A stretch of DNA of 64,000 bases from Aspidiotus rigidus (Eukaryota > Arthropoda > Insecta > Hemiptera > Diaspididae). Positions 1 through 9,360 of this stretch are shown piece by piece. Numbering within the stretch: the stretch's first letter is position 1; every line of letters begins with the position of its first letter. The position numbers and the translations under genes are program-made. The notes below the pieces were generated by a model that saw nothing but the letters and a program-made list of their open reading frames with translations, was not told where the DNA came from and did no database searches. The stretch is from NCBI GenBank assembly GCA_035079385.1, contig JAVHKY010000054.1:9525501-9589500 (forward strand), written 5' to 3'.

Positions 1-2139
1 GAATTTCTATGAGCAGGGAGAGATTGAAAGAGGTGTCTAAACCTTGGTTGTTCATGAGGGGAAAATGAAAAATTGAAATAACACTCGTCAATCAGATTCA
101 ACTCGCTGACATTTTTTGAAAGATATCCACATACACACATTCTACAAATTAGATGGGAAGATAAAACTTTCAATTCCGTATATCAATCTAGAGCTGTTCT
201 ACATTTTTCATTCTTCTCCCACAGTTTAAATATCTCCTTCGTAATCGGCGATAGCACCATTACTGTTGAACCAACCACGCGCTTTGTTAGCGATCCTGGC
301 GGACGCCCGGTCCGAACCGACGCAACATCAAAATTTCATAGATTTTGAGCGCACAATTTGATAGGTTTTAGAATTAAGGTCAAAAATGAGTCGACACTTA
401 GTATAAAATTTTGATGTCGACATAGCGTCGATTGGACCATTGCTGCTCCGAGTTAAGCATGATCTAGATTTTAATGGTTCTCCTTGAGTAATCTCTAGCC
501 GAGCTCTACCACGCTGACACAGGCTCGCTCGCAGCAAGGACAATTCTACTGGATATCCAGGAATTGTCTCTTATTACGAGATGTGGATACACTCTGTCTA
601 GAAGGAATCAGAAAAAAGGATTTCAATACGACGTTCAGTCCATTATTGATCGTGTTTAACACATTGATGGCACTAGGTTGTAGAGCCAATGATTATCAGT
701 AGACAAAATTTTCATGCGAGTTTTCCTTCATTCAAGTTTATTCCTTCCTGTAGCCCGCCCGGCAGTTTAACCAGCGTAACGTTCCATATGTTTCGAGTGC
801 GGCTGTAGAATGAAGGAGAATTTCTTAAATTGTTCGCATCTAACCACCATCATAATACCTATACTCGTACTCGAGCTTATTCGATAGTAATATGGCACTC
901 GGATAAACTGGAAGATATTCTTTGTAAGGTAAATATTCAAACGTCTCGAGCACTCTTGACGACAAAATACCGGTCTAAAATCAAGTATGCCGTGCGGATC
1001 TTACAGCTCGTACAGCATATACGAGTACGATGAAAAAAAAGATTCGAGACCAGCTCTAAAAAGTAGCCTATACCTGTAGAGTAATCTAGACTCGATTACG
1101 CAGACGATGACAATATTACCATAAATTAATGTATACGTACTTATATATAGGCCTACCGATACGTAAATAATAGAAAATAGATCTTCAAGATGCTGTACGC
1201 GTACAAACTCGGTATACGTTTCTTTTTTGCCTCTCTCTCTCTCTCTCTCTCTTTCTTAACTTTACGGTATTATATACTCGTATACATTTTACCCTGGTAT
1301 AGGTCTGTTATATACGGAAAATAATTAGCGTTTTATGTCATTTCCTCTCTCAATGTATATTTATAATCTCGTCATTTGTACGTTGACAATGTCGAGAAGC
1401 CATCAGTTCTCAGATTTCCAGCCGAGAAAATATCGTTCTCGTGTACCACAGAGTCCCGTTTAGCGATTACATTTCAGTCATGGTCATTAAAAATCGTTCT
1501 TTTTTTAATTAATTTTATTTTCGTATTACCTTGGGCACTTTGGCGAGTGTATTGAAAGAAAAGTTTATTGTATTTATTATGCATTACCTATACACGTATG
1601 TGAGAGAAAATCCACACAACGCACGGTACAGGTTTACCAGTTTACGGTATACCCTATACAAGCAAATTTTTACGGATTGCGATCGCTTCCTGCATGTAAC
1701 CGTTCGTTTCCATAAATATATTGAATTTCGATAATAATTAGCTTCGACTATATTATGGTCTGTCGAAAAATAGCGATAACAATTAACATATGTACCACAG
1801 GGTACAGGGGTAACAAATTGGCGCAACTTTCAAGAGTGAGTTTTGTAACATAGGTAAGAAGACTCCCACTTACAATAAATTTTCCTTATAGTTTTTTTAT
1901 AAAATTTAATAGAATTTCTTTGAATCTCATGTCCCATGAGACACTTCTTAGAACTTCATAAAAATCATTTTATTGCGTCTTTTTCTGCGGTATATTAAAA
2001 CTTCCTCCATTTTCTTTTCAAAATTCCCCAAAATTTTTATAAATTATTTTATCGAAGACTTTCAAAGCCTATCACATTGCAAGTTTATAATATACCACTA
2101 AAGAAGACAACCCAAAACCCATCATTTTTATTCAGCCAT
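1..2139. other. Noncoding stretch, no gene recognised
   Basis: I see no convincing exon here. The short open frames lack domain-like composition and are not flanked by matched splice sites. The DNA is mixed, moderately AT-rich sequence with a CT microsatellite near 1,230. It could be intergenic or intronic. Confidence 0.5.
1230..1252. repeat. (CT)n microsatellite
   Basis: About eleven uninterrupted CT units are read directly from the sequence. Confidence 0.95.
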
Positions 2140-2330
2140 TACAGGCTCAATTTGTAGTTTTCTGGGAATGTATGCTGGTGGACTTCAAATAGGTGTAGTC
2201 AACCCCTTACAGCGCTCTGCGTGTTTGGTGACTTTACTATTTCCTACATAAAACAGAAAAAATATCTGTTTGTTTGTCCTCTTATACCTCAAGAACTATT
2301 TAACTGTCGACTTGAAATTTTAACAGGGAA
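2140..2330 (+). repeat. Dispersed repeat family A, copy 1
   Basis: This segment resembles 9,150-9,360 in the same orientation. Both copies share a stretch meaning 'TTTGTAGTTTTCT', then 'GAATGTATGCT', then an AGCGCT-containing stretch, then an AAA(A/G)CAGAAAAA motif followed by a TTTG run and 'ACTTGAAATTTT'. No coding capacity is seen. The class of the parent transposon is unknown. Confidence 0.7.
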
Positions 2331-2355
2331 CCTGTTCTATAGGTTTTTTTTTTTC

Positions 2356-2756
2356 ACAACACTAACGGTGAAAACGCAACTTTTCGCCACTTAAAACGAT
2401 GGCGAAAATGGGTTTTATCACAAGTAGTCCGTAAAACTGTGGTGAAAAGTAAAAACTGTAGTGAAAAACGAAGAACTGTTGTGAAAAGTAAGTGAAGGCG
2501 TGGCGAAAACGTAAAACTGTAGTGAAAAGTAAGAGAACAGTGGCGAAAACTAGAGATGAAACTGTAGTGAAAACTGAGGTCAGTGAACTCCATTCCCTCT
2601 GAGGTAGGTACGATGGTACGATGAACAGTGTTGTAAGAACTTCCAAAAAAACGCTGTGTACTTCCATTATTCTTCAGTGCAGCCAGGTTCCTATTATTTT
2701 ATCGTTTTCGCCATCGTTTTCGTGACAAAAAGTTGCAGTTTCACCGTCAGTGTTGT
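2356..2756. mobile_element. MITE-like inverted-repeat element with internal tandem repeats
   Basis: The termini are imperfect inverted repeats: 2,356-2,384 matches the reverse complement of 2,728-2,756 at about 26 of 29 positions, starting ACAACACT. A second inner pair (CGATGGCGAAAA against TTTTCGCCATCG) extends the symmetry. Between them lie degenerate units of the type AACTGTAGTGAAAAGTAAG. There is no transposase. Two overlapping minus-strand open frames here are low-complexity translations of the units and are not genes. The target-site duplication is unclear because of flanking T and A runs. Confidence 0.65.
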
Positions 2757-2767
2757 AAAAAATATAA

Positions 2768-2900
2768 TACTCGACAAGCGGTGAGAACTCGCGTTTCACT
2801 CGGAGTTTCAGAGCAACCAATCACGCTCGCTACGCTCGCGTGATACTCGGTTGCACTGAAACTCCTTGTGAAAACGCTCGTTTTCACCGCTTGTCGTGTA
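2768..2900. repeat. 130-bp near-palindrome (fold-back hairpin)
   Basis: The left arm from 2,772 (CGACAAGCGGTGA) pairs with the right arm ending at 2,896, and the symmetry continues inward through GGAGTTTCAG and GCAACC to a core around TCACGCTCGC/GCTCGCGTGA. Almost the whole segment would fold into one hairpin. It begins about 12 bp after the preceding MITE. Confidence 0.8.
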
Positions 2901-2984
2901 ACATACTATTTCTGAGAAATTGTCCATGAGCCGTGCGACGTCCGGCGAAAAACTTGAAAAATTTCGACTCTCGAGCTATATTAT

Positions 2985-3310
2985 GATAGGAGGAGGACTT
3001 GGAAAAACGATGGCTTCCTTAATGATGTTAAAGGAGGAACGCAGGAAACCTGTTTTATGAGTTGAAAATAAATAATACCTTAGATAACCCGCATTAGGAT
3101 AGCCCCTTCAAGTAACTAGACATGCAATGCTTTGTACACCAATTGGCTTTGTCCCTTCAATGATTCAGATATGCAACGCTTCAAACACGATAAGTACTTC
3201 TCTCAAGGGTCACAGGTCAACATTTTTCCAAGTCCTCTCCCGTCATATATTGCTTGAGATTCAAAATTTTTCAAAGTTTTTCGTCGCACGACACACGGCG
3301 AATTTCTAAA
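2985..3310. repeat. Mosaic of dispersed repeat fragments
   Basis: Positions 2,985-3,004 carry one unit of the 45-bp minisatellite motif (TATGATAGGAGGAGGACTTGG). Positions 3,009-3,070 match 14,371-14,415 (ATGGCTTCCTTAA, then GTTTTATGAGT). Positions 3,085-3,195 match 8,160-8,270 in reverse orientation, with the shared core AATGCTTTGTACACCAATTGG. No gene is seen. Confidence 0.7.
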
Positions 3311-3444
3311 AAAAAAAAAAAAGCCATTGCAGACGTTGCAATGGCAGCGGGGAACCCGCAATTCCTTAACTCGACCTCTCAGATGGTGTGGAACTGAGTT
3401 GATAATTTTGTCATATAATTCAAATCGAAATTATCATTCTACAT

Positions 3445-4370
3445 TCCCTCCTATCATATATAGCTCGAGAGTCGAAATTCTTCTAAGTCCCCCTTCTATC
3501 ATATATAGCTCGGAAGTAACAATTCTCCAAGTCCTCCTCCTATCATATATAACTCATAGGTCACGATTCTTCCAAGTCCCCCTCCTATCATATATAGCTC
3601 GAGACTTGAAATTCTTCTAAGTCCCCCTTCTATCATATATAGCTCGGAAGTAACAATTCTTCCAAGTCCCCCTCCTATCATATATAACTCATACTCCTAT
3701 CATATATAGCTCGAGACTTGAAATTCTTCTAAGTCCCCCTCCTATCATATATAGCTCGAAAGTCACGATTCTTCCAAGTCCCCCTCCTATCATATATATC
3801 TCAAGACTTGAAATTCTTCTAAGTCCCCCTCCTATCATATATAGCTCGAAAGTCACGATTCTTCCAAGTCCCCCTCCTATCATATATATCTCAAGACTCG
3901 AAATTCTTCCAAGTCCCCCTCCTATCATATATAGCTCGAGACTTGAAATTCTTCCAAGTCCCCCTCCTATCATATATAGCTCGAGACTTGAAATTCTTCT
4001 AAGTCCCCCTCCTATCATATACAGCTCGAGACACGAAATTCTTCTAAGTCCCCCTTCTATCATATATAGCTCAAGACTCGAAATTCTTCTAAGTCCCCCT
4101 CCTATCATATATAGCTCGAAAGTCACGATTCTTCCAAGTCCCCCTCCTATCATATATATCTCAAGACTCGAAATTCTTCCAAGTCCCCCTCCTATCATAT
4201 ATAGCTCGAGACTTGAAATTCTTCCAAGTCCCCCTCCTATCATATATAGCTCGAGACTTGAAATTCTTCTAAGTCCCCCTCCTATCATATACAGCTCGAG
4301 ACACGAAATTCTTCTAAGTCCCCCTCCTTTCATATATTATAGCTTGAGACTCGAAATTCTTCTAAGTCCC
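3445..4370 (-). repeat. 45-bp minisatellite array with 270-bp higher-order repeat
   Basis: About 20 units of a 45-bp repeat. On the minus strand each unit reads approximately ATGATAGGAGGGGGACTT followed by GGAAGAATTTCGAGTC and a GAGCTATAT tail. Because 45 is a multiple of three and the units contain no stop in one minus frame, a 214-residue frame results, repeating the 15-residue unit MIGGGLGRISSLELY. A higher-order period of six units (270 bp) is visible: the variant with ATACAGCTCGAGACACG recurs at 4,019 and 4,289. The reading frame is a by-product of unit length. It has no start context, no flanking exons and no sequence complexity. Confidence 0.9.
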
Positions 4371-4387
4371 GTAACCTAACCTAACCT
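4371..4387. other. Short CCTAA run (interstitial telomere-like motif)
   Basis: Three consecutive AACCT units directly abut the end of the 45-bp minisatellite. This matches the insect telomere unit TTAGG/CCTAA, but three units can arise by chance. Confidence 0.4.
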
Positions 4388-4474
4388 GCGGACGCGGACG
4401 TTTTCTGAGGATGTAATCTCCTAACAAAATGGATAGCGAGTTCCCCGCTAAAAAAACCATAGAATAGGTTTGAT

Positions 4475-4885
4475 GAGAGTTTGCGCTAAATTCACTCCAG
4501 CGCAAAAACAGGAATCATTAGATGTATACTTCGAATCTACAAATTTGTATCTCAATTTTATCTTCAATTTGCCAAGAAAAAAACAAAAAATTGAAAATTC
4601 CCCCACTTTCAAGCTTGGGTATTTTTTGTTGGAATCAGCATTAAATTTCACTTTCAATTCAAGTGAAATATGAAACTTTGAACGATTTTCAATCCTTTGC
4701 ACGTTTTGATCTATAATTTGTCTCAAAAAAGTTGTCGAAAATCGAGTAGGGGCGCAAATTGATGATGAAATTGAGATACAAATTTCGTAGATTTGAAATG
4801 TGCGTCTGACGTTTCGCGTTTTTGAGTTGGAGTGAATTTAGCGCAAACCCCCATTTAACTGTTAACATCTTTCTGGTCCACCCGG
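4475..4885. mobile_element. Nonautonomous TIR element, family B, copy 1 (left end truncated)
   Basis: The left part (GAGTTTGCGCTAAATTCACTC) is inverted relative to the right part (GAGTGAATTTAGCGCAAAC), and the right end finishes in CATCTTTCTGGTCCACCCGG. The same termini bound 19,926-20,410. The outermost part of the left terminus is missing here. No transposase is encoded. The sequence 'LNFTFN' seen in both strands' frames is only a consequence of the inverted repeat. Confidence 0.75.
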
Positions 4886-5560
4886 TATAGTCCATGGGCC
4901 ATATGAAAACGCGGTACCATTCGGGGGGACAAAGCGATACTATGGGATATGTTAGTAAGGGTGATACTCGATGCGCATCCTCATGAGTGATACAACCGTA
5001 TAGTTATTTACTTTTCCATTATAATAGAAACAAACAACCTCTAGATTTTTACTATTATATAAGGCGATACTGTGGTGCTGCTGTAAGATTTTACATATGA
5101 ATGTTTGATTACAAATGATTTAATACTTTGTTTAGTAACTATAGAGTTTTTTTAGATTCAAACTCTTGTTTTTTCTTTTTGGTTCAGTTTTCAATCAACT
5201 TGATGAGCAACAGTTGAGTTTTTTTTAAATATTTTATTTGAATTATTTTTAGTTAAAATGTATCTATGCAAACGATGTGTCCCAAAACACTTTTTTGTTA
5301 ATAAATTATGATAATTGGACTGATAGAAGAAGAAAACGCCCAATTGGTCCAAAAAGTAACTGCAATATCAAAAAAAAAAGAAAAGAAAAAAAAAAAAAAA
5401 AAGGCTTTAAATGGTATGGGAACGATGGCAACACTGGAAAAACTTGTGATTTTCAAGTATGGATGAAAAAGTGACAAAAGTGACTACTTTCTTTGAAAAG
5501 TGCCTGAAAGTGACTGAAGCATAAAAAAGTGACCAAGTCACTCGAAAAAGACAAACTGGG
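4886..5560. other. Noncoding; partial repeat family C and A-rich tract
   Basis: Positions 4,895-4,990 carry a partial copy of repeat family C (GGGGGACAAAGCGATACT, then GGTGATACTCGATGC), as at 29,790 and 59,930. A long A-rich run lies at about 5,369-5,403. Positions 5,470-5,550 are a degenerate AAAGTGAC-rich stretch. No gene is recognised. Confidence 0.6.
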
Positions 5561-5564
5561 CACC

Positions 5565-6195
5565 CTAAAACATTCCATTTCCTTCCAAAAGCTCAGAACT
5601 CTCGACAAACTTTGGAAGATAGTTTAGGCAATCTATTTTGCAGTCAAAATTTTTCAATAAATAGTTTTTGTTTGAAATCTTATTTCATTAGTGTTTGATT
5701 TTTAGATATTTATTGCTGAAAAATTAACTTTATCCCAAAGTTCCCAACTTTCGACGAACTTTTTAAGCTGATGATTGGACGGATAGCAAAGTTTGAATAC
5801 TATTTTCAATAACAAATTTCACGAGGAACATTTTTTATCTGGAACTTTTTATGATTGATGCCCGATTTTTCAAGATATTTGCAAACCATTGATTTTAGGG
5901 AGCTAAATCGTGCCACAGAAAATTTATTACAAGATGTGAGAGACGGGAAGTTGAATATGTTATTCGGGGCCTTATTTTTTCTGATTGAAAAAGAAAAGTA
6001 CAAAATTTGACTCAAACAATATGAGTTATTCACCTTTTACCACAAGACCGATCCGCGATTTTGAAAATCTGCACTTCTCAGATGTCTATCGTCATTTTTT
6101 ATATCAAGTATCACCCCTACTAACATATCCCAAAGTGACGCTTTGTCCCCTCACGCGGTACCAAAAACCATTATTTTCTATTATTGCCCATGGAC
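5565..6195 (-). repeat. Dispersed repeat family C, long copy 1
   Basis: Segments in order match 30,490-31,185: CCAAAAGCTCA..ACTTTGGAAGA, a TTGAAAAAGAAAA block, an AATATGAG..TTTCACC block, a TCCGC..TTTTGAA block, and a final GGTACCAAAAA..CATTATTTTCTATTAT..GCCCATGGACTA. Shorter pieces of the same family occur in reverse orientation at 29,760-29,980 and 59,880-60,090. No open frame is conserved between copies, so it is noncoding or long dead. Confidence 0.7.
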
Positions 6196-6454
6196 TAGTA
6201 TATGATAGGAGAAAGACTTGGAAAAATTCCGACTCGCGACCCATAATAATATACATATGATTCGAGCACGGATTTCTTGGCATTTTTGAAGCTGAGTTTT
6301 GGCTATTAAAATTCAAAAATTGGCATTATTTGGCACGGAAAAGAAATGGCATACATTTAATCGCACGCCTCAAAAAACGAAATTGCCCGCCTATCAATAA
6401 CACGCCAAGGAAACAAAATTGACACGCATAAGAAATGTATTACACGGATAAAAA
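6196..6454. other. Noncoding, one minisatellite-like unit
   Basis: Positions 6,200-6,240 read TATATGATAGGAGAAAGACTTGG, a single diverged unit of the 45-bp family. The rest is AT-rich and unrecognised. Confidence 0.5.
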
Positions 6455-6640
6455 CGAAGTAAGTAGTGCACACATCCTCATATAAGTTGTGCACTCAAGA
6501 TCCAAAACACTGGAAATCCTATGAAACGGACAAACACATAAAGTAAGTAGTGCACACATCTTGATACAAGTTGTGCACATGAAACAAAACACTCAAAATC
6601 CGTTGAAGAGGACAAAAACACCACCATGTAAGTAGTGCAC
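6455..6640 (+). repeat. Short tandem repeat, about 86-bp unit, 2.3 copies
   Basis: AAGTAAGTAGTGCACACAT starts each unit, at about 6,459, 6,543 and 6,627, and is followed by AAGTTGTGCAC. The two GTGCAC blocks in each unit face each other, so every unit can form a small hairpin. Confidence 0.8.
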
Positions 6641-7019
6641 ACTTAAAAACATGCAGAACAGTGTGCGATCCACATTTAATTCATTCAACTATAGTATAGC
6701 AAGTAAATAAACCTGATACAGGAAGAAGAAACAGGAAAGAAGATAATGGAATGCTTTGGTTATTGACAAGTCAGCACAAGCCTCAAGGCAGCATTCCAAG
6801 GGGAGTTTTTTTTTTTTTTTTTTTTTTTCTTACCATCACCATAATATTTCATAAAGGCATTACAATATTGATACATATTAATGCAATTAAGAAATATAAG
6901 TTTTCAAATAATTTACAACGGCTAAGCCCAACCGCTACTTGAATAAATCTGAGTTTAAGACTACATGGTACCTGCCTTCATAATAACGAACGCCGAGAAA
7001 AGTCGAAATTAACATCCGC
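6641..7019. other. Noncoding, with a T homopolymer run
   Basis: A run of more than 20 T lies at about 6,807-6,829. Nothing else is recognised. Confidence 0.5.
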
Positions 7020-7625
7020 CTACCACTTGACATGTGCAGCGTGAAAAGTTTCCTGAAGATCGAAAGGAAGCTCCAAATGGGCCTGAAGATTAGACTCCAT
7101 CAAGAACCTTGATTGCCAAAAAAGGCCTGCGAAAAGGAAGAGTGGAATTGGCAAATCACGGGAAGGATCAGAAGTGCGAATATTGTCAAAACGGCGAACT
7201 CTTGAATACCAGTCAATAATGAAACGTCCGCGGCTATTGCACTGATCCATATAACTTCCGCGCATTCTCTTGGCATCATACTTCTGCCGAATCATATTAT
7301 TTTGACGACAAACGTCAGTATTTGACCAGCCAGTAAAGATCCCACGACAATGCTCGAAATCCAATGCATTAACCGACTGACTCGACTGACTCCTCCGGGG
7401 TGGAACAACTGGGAAAACACCTCCATCAACAGTCATACCTCACTCATAAGGAGTTTGAGGTTTATTATGGGGAGGCAGTCTCTACTGTCAAGCCCATCCT
7501 GGCTGGAGTTCTTCACAATAAATGCAGCAAAATCATCTTTTGAAATGCGGGTCGTGTGCCAGTCCTGGCGTGCATTTATGGCGTTCGTCATGGTTTCAAC
7601 GTCGTGTCAGTTTTTTTCTATGGCG
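7020..7625 (-). pseudogene. Unrecognised, possibly degenerate coding region
   Basis: On the minus strand an open frame of 138 residues (7,436-7,020) has protein-like composition: mixed charges, Trp, Cys, and few homopolymers. Immediately upstream, in another frame, a further stretch of about 55 open residues (7,600-7,440, ending near LLMSEV) runs up to it, so one frameshift or a short intron (a GAG|GTATGA donor-like site lies at the break) would join them into roughly 190 residues. I do not recognise a family. It could be a decayed transposon ORF or two exons of an unknown gene. There is no start-site evidence. Confidence 0.3.
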
Positions 7626-7639
7626 GGAGGGGAACTGGC

Positions 7640-8159
7640 GGTCAATATAATTTTATGAGGCGTGCACTTATATATTTCCCAAAAGAAATCACAAAAATCT
7701 TGAGTAAAAATAAAAAATTGTGTATTAGATTTGACTTGAAGCTCGTTTGTAAAATTAATATAAAATAATGAAAATGAAAATCCATAAAAAGTGGGAATTA
7801 TATAAAATAATGAAATGCCCCTCAAGGCTTTCTTGCATATTTCTGCCTCCGGAGACATGTATCCGAAGTATGTTACAATGTCGCACGTTACATCCCGAAA
7901 TTTTTGTACTCATCGTGAGAAATATGTCATTTTTTTTTTTATTCTTTTATACACAAAAGGATTTTTTTGTTGATATTGGTCGTATTTGGCACGTATTTGG
8001 CATTTTATCCGTTAGTGGCATTTATACCGGTTTTTGGCATGTTTGTCAAAAAAAATATTTTCCCCTAGCCCCCGTGCTTATCTTTCACTCCCAATCCTCC
8101 CGCCCTCATGCAAGTAATCTGACAAATGCCACGAAATCCGTGCTCTACATATGATAGAG
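7640..8159. other. Noncoding, nothing recognised
   Basis: AT-rich sequence with several T runs. The 128-residue plus-strand frame crossing it is low-complexity and has no flanking splice logic. Confidence 0.45.
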
Positions 8160-8270
8160 AGAACTTGTGGTGTTTGAAGCATTGCATATCTGGTTCATTG
8201 ATGGCTAAGCCAATTGGTGTACAAAGCATTGCATGTTTAGTTACTTGTAGGAGCAATCCTAATACGGGTC
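8160..8270 (-). repeat. Dispersed repeat, reverse copy of 3,085-3,195
   Basis: The segment GAAGCATTGCATATCTGG to CCAATTGGTGTACAAAGCATT, ending near TCCTAATACGGG, is the reverse complement of the 3.1-kb copy with few differences. Confidence 0.75.
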
Positions 8271-8929
8271 ATGAAATGACTATTTTTGAACCCATAGAAC
8301 CGGTTCCGTACGTTCCTTGTTTCACATCATTATGGAAGCCGTCGTTTTTTGCCGAATATTCGCGTTATTCAGAAATGAATTTGAAGCCATAAATGCAAAC
8401 TCCAGCTTCTATCAAAAAAAGAACTTATTAAAAATTGTTCATAAGAAAACCCTTGTGTACAAAACAAACACATCTGTGAGCTCCTATTTACGCTACGCAG
8501 GCAAATGTAATACACGTTGAATCGCGACCTACCTTTCAGGCCGGAATGTTGAAAATGGTAACATCGCGGTGGATTGGATTGTAATGGACGGTTTGGTGTG
8601 ATTGTACCGTCTTCAATTCACTTATTATAACTTCTTTTGTAACTAATATTACTGAAAACCAAGCTAAAAAAAATGAAAAATTGTTTAGTCCTTTAATTAT
8701 CTCCTCTTCATTATTTACTAAAAACCGCTTTCTAAATGCACATAGAAAGAAATATTCGGACCCCTCGCTATTTTCCACAAAAATCAATACAAGTCTGTAT
8801 CCACTAGTTTCTGAGTGCAACAATGTGACATATTGCTACATTCTATCCAATGAAATGTGAATTAACCAAGAATTGGCTTCTTCCGAAAGATTTGACCGGA
8901 GTTGCGTGGATATAATTATTGTTCAAAAT

Positions 8930-9360
8930 TGACCTCACGTTGAAGTCTTTATCAGGTCAAAAAGGGGAGGTCAATTTCGACTCATTAGTCGCGTCAATTA
9001 GGTGGTAATTTTCCTATCAACTTCTTAAGATTTTTATATTGATTTGAAGTCGTTGAATCAACCTCAAATCAACGTCAATCTGAGTTCAATCTCGAGTCAA
9101 CTTTCAAGATTTTTTATTAATTTGAAATCAACCGCTTTTTTGGGTCAATTTCACGTCAATTTGTAGTTTTCTAAGAATGTATGCTAGTCAACTTTATATT
9201 AACGTTGGTCCAGAGGTGATGTAAACCCTTGGAGCGCTACAACTCGCAGACAGAATGCGTAGTTACCTAAATATATAAAGCAGAAAAATTGTCTGTTTGT
9301 TTGTTTGTTTGTTTGTTTGTTCATTCGTTCGTTTGGTTGACCTATAAACTTGAAATTTTT
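8930..9360. repeat. GTCAA-rich degenerate repeat and repeat family A copy 2
   Basis: Positions 8,930-9,145 contain many short TCAA(A/T)TCAA(C/T) and GTCAA motifs (degenerate short tandem). Positions 9,150-9,360 match family A copy 1 at 2,140-2,330, here with an expanded TTTG microsatellite at about 9,292-9,327. Confidence 0.65.

Noticed and set aside
2354..2667. Overlapping 79- and 101-residue minus-strand frames rich in F, T and S
   Set aside because: They lie inside the tandem interior of a MITE and only translate its GTGAAAA-type units.
3689..4333. 214-residue minus-strand open frame as a protein-coding gene
   Set aside because: It is a strict translation of the 45-bp tandem repeat with no start context, no flanking exons and no sequence complexity.
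6455..6640. Regularly spaced repeats as a CRISPR array
   Set aside because: Only 2.3 diverged units with variable spacers in a eukaryotic context.
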